63,180 bases of DNA from Sinosporangium album (GTDB lineage: Bacteria > Actinomycetota > Actinomycetes > Streptosporangiales > Streptosporangiaceae): the NCBI RefSeq assembly GCF_900100605.1, contig NZ_FNCN01000033.1, positions 1-63,180 of the forward strand, in the 5' to 3' direction. The notes beneath the pieces are model-generated. The model ran no database searches, was not told the origin of the DNA, and saw nothing but the letters and a program-made list of their open reading frames with translations. The translations under genes and the position numbers were made by a program. Each line of letters starts with the position of its first letter. Positions within the stretch are counted from its first letter, which is position 1. This document shows positions 31,769 to 40,910 of this stretch, piece by piece.

Positions 31769-32929
31769 TTGACGATTGCATACGAAGCGGTCACCGCCGC
31801 CGAGCTCCTGCATGACTACCGCCCCGGCTCGACGTCCCTGTTCGCCTCACCCCAGCACACCCTGCTCGGACTCGGCACCGCGGCGAAAGTGCCGTCCTCG
31901 ACCACCCTCGCGGACCTGCGCGGCGCCGTCGCCGCGACCCTCGCCGACACCGGCGGGCCGATCGTCGGGGCGATCCCCTTCGACGACCCGGCCTCCGCCC
32001 ACCTCCTCGTCCCCGCCTCGACCCGCTGGGCCGACCCCTTCGTGCCCGCCGAACACCCCCGCGCCCCCTCCCCCGCCACCTGGCGGATCACCCCCGTCCC
32101 CAGCCCCGCCGACCACGTGCGAGCCGTACGGCGCGCGCTCGACCTGCTCGCCTCCCATGCGCTCGACAAGGTCGTGCTCGCCCGGTCGCTGGAACTGCGC
32201 TCCGCCGAACCCGCCGACATCCGCGCCATGGTCGCCGCGCTCGCGGGCCGCGACCCCCACGGCTACACCTTCGCCGTGCCGCTGCCGCAGGCCCGCACCC
32301 TCGTCGGCGCCAGCCCCGAACTCCTCGTCTCACGGTCCGGCCCCGCCGTCGTCGCCAACCCGATGGCCGGCTCGGCGGCCCGCAGCGCCGACCCCGACGA
32401 GGACCGCCGCCGCGCCGCCGCGCTGCTCTGCTCCGCCAAGGACCAGCACGAGCACGCCGTCGTGGTCAAGGCCGTGGCCGAGGCGCTCCAGCCGTACTGC
32501 CGGGGCCTCAACGTGCCGTCGCAACCGTCGCTCATCTGCACCCAGACGATGTGGCACCTGTCCACGCGGATCACCGGGCGGCTCGCCGACCCGGCCACCA
32601 CCGCGCTCGACCTCGCCTGCGCGCTGCACCCCACACCCGCCATCTGCGGCACCCCCACCGACAAGGCCCGCGCCGCCATCGCCGACCTCGAACCGTTCGA
32701 CCGGGGCTACTACACCGGGCTGGTGGGCTGGACCGACGCCCGGGGAGACGGCGAATGGGCCGTGACCATCCGCTGCGCCGAAATCGGGCCGGACGGGCTG
32801 CGGCTCTTCGCCGGAGGCGGCATCGTCGCCGAATCCCGCCCCGAAGACGAACTCGCCGAGACCACTGCGAAGTTCCGCACCCTGCTCAACGCGCTCGGCC
32901 TCGACACCACCACACCCACCGAGAACTGA
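31769..32929 (+). CDS. isochorismate synthase (EntC/DhbC type)
   Basis: A 386-residue chorismate-binding enzyme converting chorismate to isochorismate, the first step to DHB. Seen are DKVVLARS with the general-base lysine, [63 protein letters not shown] and AGGGIVAES. The start is TTG 31769 with AAGAGG upstream; no ATG in frame precedes the conserved part. A 107-nt gap separates it from the SDR gene. Confidence 0.95.
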   Translation: MTIAYEAVTAAELLHDYRPGSTSLFASPQHTLLGLGTAAKVPSSTTLADLRGAVAATLADTGGPIVGAIPFDDPASAHLLVPASTRWADPFVPAEHPRAPSPATWRITPVPSPADHVRAVRRALDLLASHALDKVVLARSLELRSAEPADIRAMVAALAGRDPHGYTFAVPLPQARTLVGASPELLVSRSGPAVVANPMAGSAARSADPDEDRRRAAALLCSAKDQHEHAVVVKAVAEALQPYCRGLNVPSQPSLICTQTMWHLSTRITGRLADPATTALDLACALHPTPAICGTPTDKARAAIADLEPFDRGYYTGLVGWTDARGDGEWAVTIRCAEIGPDGLRLFAGGGIVAESRPEDELAETTAKFRTLLNALGLDTTTPTEN

Positions 32930-32977
32930 GCGCCCCTCCACCCCCGACCCCCGATGAGACGGCTGGGAAGGCTGACG

Positions 32978-34573
32978 ATGCACACCGACGACTACGTGCC
33001 ATATCCCGAGGAGTTCGCCCGGCGCTACCGCGCGGCGGGCTATTGGCGCGATGAGACCTTCGGGCAGATGCTCCGCGACCGGGCCGCCGCCCACGGCGAC
33101 CGCATCGCCCTCGTCAGCGGCGGCGAACGCTGGACCTACCGCGACCTCGACCGGCGGGCCGACCGGCTCGCCGCCGGGCTGCGCCGCCTCGGCGTGCGCG
33201 CCGGCGACCGGGTCGTCGTCCAACTCCCCACCACCCCGGCCTTCTACGAGGTGTGCTTCGCGCTGTTCCGTCTGGGCGCCCTGCCCGTCTTCGCCCTGCC
33301 CGCCCACCGCTCCGCGGAGATCGGCTACTTCTGCGAGTTCACCGAGGCCGTCGCCTACGTCATCCCCGACCGGTTCGCCGACTTCGACTACCGCGCCCTC
33401 GCCGCCGAGGTGAAGGTACCGCATGTGATCGTGGACGGCGACGCCGGGCCGTACACCTCCCTCGACTCCCTGCGCGGCGACGCCCCCGTGCCGCTCCCCG
33501 CGCCCGCACCCGACGACATCGCCTTCCTCCAACTGTCCGGCGGCAGCACCGGGGTGCCGAAACTCATCCCCCGCACCCACGACGACTACATCTACAGTTT
33601 CCGGGCCAGCGCGGAGATCTGCGCACTGTCCGAGGACACCGTCTACCTGTGCGCACTGCCCGCCGCTCACAACTTTCCCATGAGCTCCCCCGGCGTCTTC
33701 GGCACGCTGTACGCCGGGGGCCGCGCCGTACTCATCCCCCACGGCGGACCCGACACCGCCTTCCCCGCCATCGCCGCGGAGAAGGTCACCATCACCGCGC
33801 TCGTGCCGCCGCTCGCCCTGCTGTGGGCCGACGCCGCCGCACGCACCGCCCACGACCTGTCGAGCCTGCGCCTCCTGCAGGTCGGCGGCGCCAAACTCTC
33901 CGAGGAGGCCGCCCGCCGGATCGGCCCCGCGCTCGGCTGCGACCTCCAGCAGGTCTTCGGCATGGCCGAAGGACTCGTCAACTACACCCGGTTCGACGAC
34001 CCCGAGGACACCGTCGTCACCACGCAGGGTCGGCCCATCTCCCCCGACGACGAGATCCTCATCGTGGACGACCACGACCGGCCCGTACGCCCCGGGCAGA
34101 CCGGCCACCTCCTGACCCGCGGGCCGTACACCATCCGCGGCTACTACCGCGCCGCCGAACACAACCGCGTCGCCTTCACCGCCGACGGCCACTACCGCAC
34201 CGGCGACCTCGTACGGCAGACGCCCACCGGCCACCTCATCGTCGAAGGCCGGGCCAAGGACCAGATCAACCGCGGCGGCGAGAAGATCGCCGCCGAGGAG
34301 GTCGAGAACCACCTCCTGGCCCACCCCGCCGTCCACGACGCCTCCGTCGTCGCCGTCCCCGACACCTACCTCGGCGAACGCACCCGCGCCTACATCGTCC
34401 CGCGCACCCCCGGCACTCCACTCGGCGCCAAGGACCTCCGGCATTTCCTGCGGGAACGCGGACTCGCCGCGTACAAGATCCCCGACCTCTTCGAGTTCGT
34501 GGAAGCCCTCCCGACCACCGCCGTCGGGAAAATCAGCAAGGCGGGCCTGCGCTCGCTCCCCGAAAGGACGTGA
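32978..34573 (+). CDS. 2,3-dihydroxybenzoate-AMP ligase (EntE/DhbE type)
   Basis: A ~531-residue adenylating enzyme that activates DHB and loads it onto the aryl carrier protein. The ATP motif reads [18 protein letters not shown]. The aryl-acid motifs are [11 protein letters not shown] and [13 protein letters not shown]; then YRTGDLV and the catalytic lysine in [16 protein letters not shown] 32978 is preferred over 32954 because GGGAAGG lies 7 nt upstream and relatives start just before [10 protein letters not shown]. It ends 8 nt before the isochorismatase start. Confidence 0.95.
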   Translation: MHTDDYVPYPEEFARRYRAAGYWRDETFGQMLRDRAAAHGDRIALVSGGERWTYRDLDRRADRLAAGLRRLGVRAGDRVVVQLPTTPAFYEVCFALFRLGALPVFALPAHRSAEIGYFCEFTEAVAYVIPDRFADFDYRALAAEVKVPHVIVDGDAGPYTSLDSLRGDAPVPLPAPAPDDIAFLQLSGGSTGVPKLIPRTHDDYIYSFRASAEICALSEDTVYLCALPAAHNFPMSSPGVFGTLYAGGRAVLIPHGGPDTAFPAIAAEKVTITALVPPLALLWADAAARTAHDLSSLRLLQVGGAKLSEEAARRIGPALGCDLQQVFGMAEGLVNYTRFDDPEDTVVTTQGRPISPDDEILIVDDHDRPVRPGQTGHLLTRGPYTIRGYYRAAEHNRVAFTADGHYRTGDLVRQTPTGHLIVEGRAKDQINRGGEKIAAEEVENHLLAHPAVHDASVVAVPDTYLGERTRAYIVPRTPGTPLGAKDLRHFLRERGLAAYKIPDLFEFVEALPTTAVGKISKAGLRSLPERT

Positions 34574-34581
34574 TCTGCGAC

Positions 34582-35235
34582 ATGGCCATTCCCACCATCG
34601 CTCCCTACGCCATGCCGCGCCAGGACGACCTGCCCTCCAACCGGGTCACGTGGCGGCCCGACGCCGACCGGGCCGTCCTGCTCGTGCACGACATGCAGAA
34701 CTACTTCCTCTCCGCCTACACCCCCGGCGAGGCGCCCCTCCCCGAGCTCACGGCCAACATCAACCTGCTGCGCCGTACCGCCCGCGACCTCGGCGTGCCC
34801 GTCGTCTACTCGGCCCAGCCGGGCGCTCAGACCCGCGAGCAGCGCGGGCTGCTCCTCGACTTCTGGGGCGACGGCATCGGCCCCGACCCCCTCGACGCCG
34901 CCATCCACCCCGACGTCGCCCCCGGCCCCGGCGACACGCTGGTCACCAAATGGCGTTACAGCGCCTTCCACCGCACCGAACTCGGCGAACTCATGGACAG
35001 AACCGGCCGCGACCAACTTCTCATCTCCGGCGTCTACACCCACATCGGGTGCCTCATGACCGCCTGCGACGCCTTCATGAACGACACCCAGGCCTTCCTC
35101 ATCGCCGACGCCACAGCCGACTTCTCCGCCGACCACCACCGCAAAGCCCTCACCTACGCCGCCGAACGCTGCGCCGTCGTCACCCCCACCCGCTCCCTGG
35201 TCTCCCAGCTCACCGCCACCGGCGTCCCCGCGTAA
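34582..35235 (+). CDS. isochorismatase (isochorismate to 2,3-dihydro-DHB), no carrier domain
   Basis: A 217-residue cysteine-hydrolase-fold isochorismatase. Motifs: LLVHDMQNYFL with the catalytic Asp, VTKWRYSAF with the Lys, and GVYTHIGCLMTACDAFM with the conserved Cys region. EntB and DhbB carry a C-terminal ArCP; this protein stops before that domain, and a free ArCP is encoded at 28966. It is the last gene of the DHB operon, followed by a terminator-like hairpin. Confidence 0.95.
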   Translation: MAIPTIAPYAMPRQDDLPSNRVTWRPDADRAVLLVHDMQNYFLSAYTPGEAPLPELTANINLLRRTARDLGVPVVYSAQPGAQTREQRGLLLDFWGDGIGPDPLDAAIHPDVAPGPGDTLVTKWRYSAFHRTELGELMDRTGRDQLLISGVYTHIGCLMTACDAFMNDTQAFLIADATADFSADHHRKALTYAAERCAVVTPTRSLVSQLTATGVPA

Positions 35236-35251
35236 CACCCAGACGGCCCGG

Positions 35252-35276
35252 CCGCCTCGCTCCCATCACGAGGCGG
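35252..35276 (+). terminator. terminator hairpin after the DHB operon
   Basis: CCGCCTCG and CGAGGCGG form a perfect 8-bp stem with a 9-nt loop, 16 nt after the isochorismatase stop. There is no U-run, as is common in actinomycetes. Confidence 0.7.
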
Positions 35277-35482
35277 ACGGACTATTCACCGCTCACCCGT
35301 GCCTATGCTCGCCCACCTCCGTAGAGGCCCCGGTGCCGTCGACGCCGAGTTGCCGGCCGTCCTCGCGGGGGCTCATGCCGTACCCCTGTCGTGGGCCCGC
35401 GGCGGCCGGCGTGTACTCACTGCCGCGCCGTCGCTCCACGACGGTGTCAAGGTGCGCCCGGAGGTCCTGCCGTGAGACGCGG

Positions 35483-36001
35483 TCAGGCGCGGCCGAAGTC
35501 CGCGGCCACCTGCTGGTGGAGCTTCCAGGCACGCGGGGAGTAGGCCGCGGAGAACTCCTTACCGCAGGCCAGGTCGTCGAGAGCCGCGGTGATCTCCTTG
35601 TCGAGGTACGGCTTCGCCTCCTCGGGCTTGATGCTCGGGATGAGGTGCACCTTCCTCCCCTTGGCCTTCGCGGGCACCTTGACGCCGCGCTCCTTGGCGA
35701 CATCGGTGCGGGCCTGCATGAACGCCTCCCGGCCGCGCTCGGCGAGGGCGCTCGGCTTGGCCGAAGGGACCTCGTAGTCTTTCTCCTTGAGGCAGGTGCC
35801 GAAGGACTCGCCGACCTTGGCCAGGCCGCGGTCGGAGTCCAGCTCACGGGTGGTGAGCTTCTTCAGCGCCGCGTTGAACTGCCGGTAGTAGTCGTCCTGG
35901 GAGGTGACGCGCTTGCCCACCGCGGACTTGACCGCCTGAGCGAAGCACTTCTCGTTCGCGGCCCGGTATGCCTTGTGCTTCTTCTCGGGCAGTGCGAGCA
36001 C
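35483..36001 (-). CDS. hypothetical secreted-protein-like ORF, probably 5'-truncated
   Basis: A 172-residue, lysine-rich, predicted helical protein (KKHKAYRAANEKCF, YLDKEITAALDDLACGKEF). The composition and paired cysteines (EKCF, FGTCLKE, LACGKEF) resemble actinobacterial secreted lipoproteins encoded beside ABC exporters, but there is no signal peptide. The only start is GTG 36001, with a stop 3 codons before it and no ribosome site. The N-terminal third has probably been lost. I do not recognise a family. The 247-nt gap to the isochorismatase holds the operon terminator and nothing else I can support. Confidence 0.45.
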   Translation of the reverse strand: MLALPEKKHKAYRAANEKCFAQAVKSAVGKRVTSQDDYYRQFNAALKKLTTRELDSDRGLAKVGESFGTCLKEKDYEVPSAKPSALAERGREAFMQARTDVAKERGVKVPAKAKGRKVHLIPSIKPEEAKPYLDKEITAALDDLACGKEFSAAYSPRAWKLHQQVAADFGRA

Positions 36002-36092
36002 GATGGTTCACGCCGAGGCAAGGAAGTTTTGACCGCGGGACACGCCGCCTATCAAGGCCCCCTGCCACCGGTCATCGCAGCCCCGTTACCGC

Positions 36093-37478
36093 CTACCGCA
36101 GTGGTCCAATTCGCGGGTTCACTCGAGCGTTTGTGTGCAGGTACCGGGCAGTCCCGTCGGTGAAGTCGTAGATCGCGACCGTCTGGGCGTCTTCCAAGGA
36201 ATTCATCGGCGGCATTAAGAAATGCGTCTCGCTCACCGGGAGCAATTCATATCTGATGCGGTCGGGCATCTGGAGAAGCTGCGCCTGCATGGGGTCGACG
36301 ACCAAGGTCAGGTACAGCTTGCCGCCTTCGGCTGACACTTCGTACCGTGCGCCGGGGCCCCCGTAGACGCCCTCGTACCTGGACAGGTCGAGGTTCGGCG
36401 TCGCGTCCGGTGTGGGCAGGTCTGGGATGGTGACCGTACCGAGGTCGGTCAGGATCTCGTTGAAGACCGCGCGGTAGAAACTTTCTCTCGGCCCGCCGTT
36501 GGTCAGCATCGCAATAGCGGTGTTCGAGCCCGGCACAAGCCTGAGTCGGGCGTTCTGCCCGATTGTGCTGCCGTCGCTCGCGTAGACGGCTTCGCCGTAC
36601 CAGTCACACACGATAAGACCGAGCGCCCATTCCGGCCCGAATGTGTACGGATCCGGTACGGTCACCCGCGAGCGCATCATCTCTCGGATGCTTCCGGCTA
36701 AGAGGATTTGCTTTCCGTTCGGCGCTCTGCCCGCGTTGAGGAGAACGTGCGCCAGTGCGAGTACATCGCGGGTCGTCGAGGTGATGCCCCCGCCGGGGCC
36801 GAAGGCACGCGGCAGGTAGTCCACTGGCGTGACGCTGGGGCCCTCTTCCGGGGAAAGGATCAGATGCCCGGTGGCGGCCCGGGTTTCATCCACCTGCTCG
36901 CGCCGGCTGTTCGTGCTGGTCAGGCCCATGGGATCGAAGAGTCGATCCCGCATGACGTCGTCCCAGGATTTGCCGTCCTGCACTTCCAGGATTCGCGCGA
37001 GAATCGCGTAACCCAGCGCCGCGCTGTAACCGTGAGTATGACCGATCGGGAAGACCTGAGGTGCGTCGGCGATGTTCTCGACCATACGCTCGTAGACGTC
37101 GTCGTCTTCGCCGGGATCGCCGTAGGCTTCCTCGATACCGCTGGTGTGGTAGAGCAGGTGACGAGGAGTGACCGTGGCGCTCGCCTCGGGATCGGCCACT
37201 GTGAAACCGGGCAGGTAGGTCCGGACCGGCGCGTCCAGATCGACTTTCCCCTCATCGACGAGCTGCATGAAGGCGAGCGCGGTCCAGGTCTTGGTCATCG
37301 AGCCGCACTGGTAAACGGTGTCCGTCCTCGCGGGTTCCCGTGTTTGCACGTTCTTGATGCCGACCGCGAGCTCGGTGAATTCTCCGTCGTGGAGCACACC
37401 GATCGCGGCGCTCGGGATCCCGTACTCCGTCAGGAGTTCGGCGACCCGGTCGCGGATCCGCGGCGCGTCGATGCTCAC
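36093..37478 (-). CDS. serine beta-lactamase-fold hydrolase (class C/esterase-like)
   Basis: A 461-residue protein with the nucleophile motif SMTK in YQCGSMTKTWTALAFMQ, then HLLYHTSGI, and GYSAALGY at the Tyr position (YSA instead of YSN). The last ~100 residues look like the beta-barrel-type extension of D-aminopeptidase/esterase relatives (LSRYEGVYGGPG). No signal peptide, so cytoplasmic; probably a peptidase or esterase rather than an antibiotic-resistance enzyme. The GTG start at 37478 overlaps the stop of the 85-aa gene by 4 nt, so the pair is coupled. Confidence 0.8.
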   Translation of the reverse strand: MSIDAPRIRDRVAELLTEYGIPSAAIGVLHDGEFTELAVGIKNVQTREPARTDTVYQCGSMTKTWTALAFMQLVDEGKVDLDAPVRTYLPGFTVADPEASATVTPRHLLYHTSGIEEAYGDPGEDDDVYERMVENIADAPQVFPIGHTHGYSAALGYAILARILEVQDGKSWDDVMRDRLFDPMGLTSTNSRREQVDETRAATGHLILSPEEGPSVTPVDYLPRAFGPGGGITSTTRDVLALAHVLLNAGRAPNGKQILLAGSIREMMRSRVTVPDPYTFGPEWALGLIVCDWYGEAVYASDGSTIGQNARLRLVPGSNTAIAMLTNGGPRESFYRAVFNEILTDLGTVTIPDLPTPDATPNLDLSRYEGVYGGPGARYEVSAEGGKLYLTLVVDPMQAQLLQMPDRIRYELLPVSETHFLMPPMNSLEDAQTVAIYDFTDGTARYLHTNARVNPRIGPLR

Positions 37479-37732
37479 TGCGGGAGACCCACCGCGTTCA
37501 GGGCGTCCGCTTCGAAATACTCCGTCGTGGCGTAGGCGCCGGCGTGCGTCTCGAAGAAGTCCCGAACACCGTCGATGGAGTCGTGGGTGATGATGTTCAC
37601 CGACTTGGCCCCATCCTTGCTCGCGACCGCCACCTTCCACGTGGCGCCCTGAGGGAGCTGGACGTATGCCTTCTTCAGGGCACTCCAGAACTTGTCCTGA
37701 TCCGAGACGGTCGACACGGCCATCACGTACAT
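37475..37732 (-). CDS. hypothetical 85-aa protein coupled to the beta-lactamase-fold gene
   Basis: A small protein (YVMAVSTVSDQDKFWSALKK ... TWKVAVASKDGAKSVNIITH ... YFEADALNAVG). Alternating strands and a DKFW helix are reminiscent of dimeric alpha/beta-barrel (ABM-type) proteins, but this is only shape recognition. It is translationally coupled to the downstream hydrolase and divergent from the IS30-HTH/MarR fusion regulator 180 bp away, which probably controls it. The start has AGAGGAA about 5 nt upstream. Confidence 0.65.
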   Translation of the reverse strand: MYVMAVSTVSDQDKFWSALKKAYVQLPQGATWKVAVASKDGAKSVNIITHDSIDGVRDFFETHAGAYATTEYFEADALNAVGLPQ

Positions 37733-37851
37733 GCTGGTTCCTCTCGTTTCGCAATGCGAAAAAGCTACGTTGCGTTTTATGGAGTGTCAACGAACTTGGC
37801 ATGAAATACAGTGCTCAGAGCGGAATCATTGCAACAGGATTGTAAATGAAC

Positions 37852-37875
37852 GCAACGAGCCCGATAGCTCGTTGC
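37852..37875. promoter_or_regulatory. putative operator, 8-bp inverted repeat in the divergent promoter
   Basis: GCAACGAG and CTCGTTGC are perfect inverted copies around an 8-nt spacer. Related TTGCAA/TTGCG words recur nearby (TTCGCAATGCGAA at 37749, CATTGCAACA at 37828, TGAACGCAA at 37847 and 37889). This AT-richer 180-bp region is flanked by the 85-aa gene and the MarR-like fusion regulator, so it is the likely target of that regulator. Confidence 0.6.
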
Positions 37876-37912
37876 AATGTACTGTTGATGAACGCAAGGG
37901 AGGGGTGCACCG

Positions 37913-38857
37913 GTGCCCGGAGGCAGGCTGACCCATGAGGATCGTCAGCGGATCGCGGCGTGGCTGGCCGACGGGCTCGGATACGCCGAGATCGGCCGGC
38001 GGCTCGGTCGGCCGACGTCCACGATCAGCCGCGAGGTCGCCCGCAACAGCGCATCCGGCGATTACCAGGCCCCCGGTGCGCAGCAGGCCGCCGACCGCCG
38101 CGCCCGCCGACGCAAGTCCGCCCGGCCCGCCGAGGCGGCGACCGACGGGCGGCCGGCCGAAGTGGCGCGGGCCTTCGTCGACCGGTTCGCCACCCTGCTG
38201 GCCGCGACGGGCATGCCCAAGATGACCGCACGGGTGTTCACCTGCCTGCTCACCGCCGACGTCGGCGGCCTGAGAGCCGCCGACCTGGTGCGCCGACTAC
38301 AGGTCAGCCCGGCATCGGTGTCCAAATCCATTGGCTTTCTCGAAGGCATCGATCTGGTCGTCCGCCGACCGGACCCCGGCACCCGCCGCGAGCGGTACGT
38401 GATCGACGAGGACGTCTGGCTCCGGGCGTGGCGGACCGACACCGGCGCACACGGCGACGTCGCAGCCGCGGCACAGCGAGGCGTCAAGATCTTCGGTGCC
38501 GACACGGCGGCCGGTGCCCGACTCGGCAAGATGGGCCGGTTCTTCGCCAGGCTCAGTGAGCAGATGAGCGGCAGCACCTTGGCCGAGCCCACCGCCGCCG
38601 ACCCCACCGGCCGCGACGCGCTCACCGTGCTCGCAGCCCTCGTGCACGCCGGTCGACCGCTCACCGCGGGCACGCTTGCCACCGCGCTCGACTGGCCCCC
38701 CGCCCGCGCCACCGCGGCCCTGGACGCGATCCGACGCCACGCGGCCATCGCCGATCCGCTCGTCCTGCGGGTCGCCCCCGACCAGACGTACACCGTCACC
38801 ACGAGACCGGACCGGCTGAGCCCGGCCCAACGCACAGCACTCAGTCGCCTCGGCTGA
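37913..38857 (+). CDS. regulator fusing an IS30-transposase-type HTH to a MarR/GbsR-like domain
   Basis: A 314-residue protein with two recognisable parts. Residues 1-50 (LTHEDRQRIAAWLADGLGYA, EIGRRLGRPTSTISREVARN) are the HTH_38 domain otherwise found at the N-terminus of IS30 transposases. Residues ~85-190 form a GbsR/MarR-type winged helix (MPKMTARVFTCLL, LQVSPASVSKSIGFLE). The C-terminal ~100 residues add a second winged-helix-like region (LTVLAALVHAGRPLTAGTLA). No transposase catalytic domain. GTG start after AAGGGAGGGG. It probably autoregulates through the inverted repeat at 37852 and controls the divergent pair. Confidence 0.75.
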   Translation: MPGGRLTHEDRQRIAAWLADGLGYAEIGRRLGRPTSTISREVARNSASGDYQAPGAQQAADRRARRRKSARPAEAATDGRPAEVARAFVDRFATLLAATGMPKMTARVFTCLLTADVGGLRAADLVRRLQVSPASVSKSIGFLEGIDLVVRRPDPGTRRERYVIDEDVWLRAWRTDTGAHGDVAAAAQRGVKIFGADTAAGARLGKMGRFFARLSEQMSGSTLAEPTAADPTGRDALTVLAALVHAGRPLTAGTLATALDWPPARATAALDAIRRHAAIADPLVLRVAPDQTYTVTTRPDRLSPAQRTALSRLG

Positions 38858-38935
38858 AGGTCGTGAGATCACCTCGGTAAACCACGCCACATATCGGGCA
38901 CCACGGCACCCTGCGTTCCTGTTGAAAGCCTGCGT

Positions 38936-38974
38936 TGTCCACAGCTCGACCGGCCCTCACGCGGTTATCCACAG
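38936..38974 (+). promoter_or_regulatory. two DnaA-box-like direct repeats
   Basis: TTGTCCACA (38936-38944) and TTATCCACA (38966-38974) both match the DnaA-box consensus and lie in the same orientation, 30 bp apart, 52 nt upstream of the DUF559 gene. As longer words they are GTTGTCCACAG and GTTATCCACAG. They could titrate DnaA, or be the operator of the downstream AbiEi-like protein. Confidence 0.55.
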
Positions 38975-39025
38975 AATGCGGTTCGGGGCCACGGGGCATC
39001 GCCGAGCGGCTGCATTCTTTCCCGC

Positions 39026-39898
39026 ATGAACGCAGCCACGAGCCGAGCGGCGCAGCCGGTAGACGCGACCGCATTTCACCTCTCCCAGGCCAGGAAACTG
39101 CTCAACCTCGTCCCGGGCGCCGTCTTGTGCCGGCGCACCGCGGCGCGGGCCTGGGACATGGCAGGCCACCTGGCGAGCGGCCCCTCCCCCTCCTGGCCCG
39201 TGGAGCTGGCCGTGGGCGAAGACCCCCGGATCGGCGGCTGCGCCGTGTCGCCGCCTATCCGCCCGGCCAGTGACGTGACCGTCCGGAGCGGCCTGCCGGT
39301 GACCACCCTGGAGCGCACCACCCTCGACTGCGCCCGCTGGCTCCCCCGCCTTGAGGCCGTGGCCATCCTCGACCAGGCACTCCGCCAAGGCGTCGCGGCC
39401 GACACGCTCAAAAAACGAGCCATGCTGATCTACGGCGCCGCCGGCGGCAGACGCGTGCGCGAAATGCTCACCTTGAGCGACCCCCGAGCCGGCTCCCCCC
39501 GCGAGAGCTGGATCCGCGTGGTCATCGTCGACGCCCACCTGCCGAGGCCCACCGCCCAGCTCAACGTCCCCCTCCCGAGCGGCCGAACGACCCGCCTCGA
39601 CCTGGGCTGGGAGCAATACAAACTCGGCACCGAATACGACGGGCGCGAACACCACTCCGCAGACGACGCCAGGCGAGCCGACGATCAACGCCGCGCCGAG
39701 CTCAACGAACTCGGCTGGCTCATCATCCCCGTCCGCGCCGACGCCATCCCGGCCCACACCGCCGACTACATCACCCAGCTCGCCAACGCCCTGCTCCAAC
39801 GCGGCTGGCGCCCCTCCGAACAGGAAACGCTCCGCGTCCTCGCCCACATCCGAGCCCTGCGCCGCCGCTCCACCCCCCTCAGGCGCAAGACGTATTGA
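39026..39898 (+). CDS. AbiEi/DUF559-like protein with a VSR-type nuclease fold region
   Basis: A 290-residue protein. The middle (LPVTTLERTTLDCARWLPRL, AILDQALRQGV) is the conserved segment of actinobacterial type IV antitoxin AbiEi-like proteins. The C-terminal part (RTTRLDLGWEQYKLGTEYDG, EHHSADDARRADDQRR, ELGWLIIPV) has the E/D...EYDG..H pattern of DUF559/VSR-like endonuclease folds. No toxin partner (AbiEii nucleotidyltransferase) is adjacent, so this may be an orphan. No promoter is identified beyond the DnaA-box-like repeats. Confidence 0.6.
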   Translation: MNAATSRAAQPVDATAFHLSQARKLLNLVPGAVLCRRTAARAWDMAGHLASGPSPSWPVELAVGEDPRIGGCAVSPPIRPASDVTVRSGLPVTTLERTTLDCARWLPRLEAVAILDQALRQGVAADTLKKRAMLIYGAAGGRRVREMLTLSDPRAGSPRESWIRVVIVDAHLPRPTAQLNVPLPSGRTTRLDLGWEQYKLGTEYDGREHHSADDARRADDQRRAELNELGWLIIPVRADAIPAHTADYITQLANALLQRGWRPSEQETLRVLAHIRALRRRSTPLRRKTY

Positions 39899-40143
39899 AC
39901 CGCAGCATCATCGACACGGCCGATCGGGCCCCTCCGCGGTATCCCTGCCCTGACGTCGTCACGCGGATCAGCACCCGCCACGACCACGAGGTAGGGCAAC
40001 CGCACAACCATCGCGAGCGGCTGGCTGTCATCGGGAGGTGTCAATGCTGCGCTCTGCGTGGCGACCGCTCGAAGCGACCGGTTCAAATGGAGAAGCCGAC
40101 GCGAACCAACAGGTCGGTGAGTTGAGATCGGAAGGGCGTACCT

Positions 40144-40908
40144 ATGACGGATCAGGTGCAGGTCGATCCCGTGTGGGCGGGTGGGCTCAGTCAGCGGGCT
40201 GGGGGCTCAGGCAGTTCGGGCGACTGGATTCTCCGGGATTGCTCGCTCCAGCTTCCGCGCGCCGCGCTCACCGCGATCGTGGGACCGAGCGGCGCCGGGA
40301 AGACCTCGCTGATGTACTGCCTGAGCGGCCTGGATCGTCCGCATGAGGGCCGCGTGCTGCTCGACGGGACGGACATCTACGGGCTAGGCCGAGAACGGCG
40401 AGCAAAATATCTGCGCAGCACCGTCGGGTTCGTCTTCCAGCAGTACAACCTGATTTCGTACCTCAACGTCGAGGAGAACGTGCTGCTGCCAGAACAGCTC
40501 GCAGGTCGCCGGGTGCCCCGTGAACAGGTGACGGCGATGCTGACCCAGTTCGGGCTGCAGGACAAGCGCGAGACCGCGGCGAGTGCGTTGTCGGGTGGCG
40601 AGCAGCAGCGGGTCGCTCTCTGCCGGGCGATGCTGTTGCGTCCGTCCATCGTCTTCGCGGATGAGCCAACCGGAGCACTCGACAGCGCGAACTCACAGTT
40701 GGTGCTGCGGATCCTGCGCGATCTGACCGTCCAGGGAACAACCGTGGTGATGGTCACCCACGACATCGACGCGGCAGCGCTGGCGGATCGGGTGGTGTTC
40801 ATGCGTGACGGGTCGATCACGGGTGTATCCGGGCGTCTCGATAGCGACGCGATCCTTACCCGGATGCGTCAGCTGCCGGTCACCGGTGCTGCATCGAGGG
40901 GGAACTGA
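40144..40908 (+). CDS. ABC transporter ATP-binding protein (MacB/BceA type)
   Basis: A 254-residue ATPase. Walker A GPSGAGKTSLMYCLSG, Q-loop VFQQYNLIS, signature LSGGEQQRVALC, Walker B VFADEPTGALD, H-loop VTHDID. The ~30-residue N-terminal extension before the first strand is unusual. It is followed after 2 nt by a FtsX-type permease, and then by a two-component system, the usual arrangement of antimicrobial-peptide sensing and detoxification modules. GGAAGG lies upstream of the ATG. Base composition is visibly less GC-extreme than in the siderophore locus. Confidence 0.9.
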   Translation: MTDQVQVDPVWAGGLSQRAGGSGSSGDWILRDCSLQLPRAALTAIVGPSGAGKTSLMYCLSGLDRPHEGRVLLDGTDIYGLGRERRAKYLRSTVGFVFQQYNLISYLNVEENVLLPEQLAGRRVPREQVTAMLTQFGLQDKRETAASALSGGEQQRVALCRAMLLRPSIVFADEPTGALDSANSQLVLRILRDLTVQGTTVVMVTHDIDAAALADRVVFMRDGSITGVSGRLDSDAILTRMRQLPVTGAASRGN

Positions 40909-40910
40909 TC

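Noticed and set aside
35293-35480. Minus frame ending RQLGVDGTGASTEVGEHRHG downstream of the 172-aa gene.
   Set aside because: No ATG and no ribosome site; its only candidate start is an internal GTG, and no motif is recognised.
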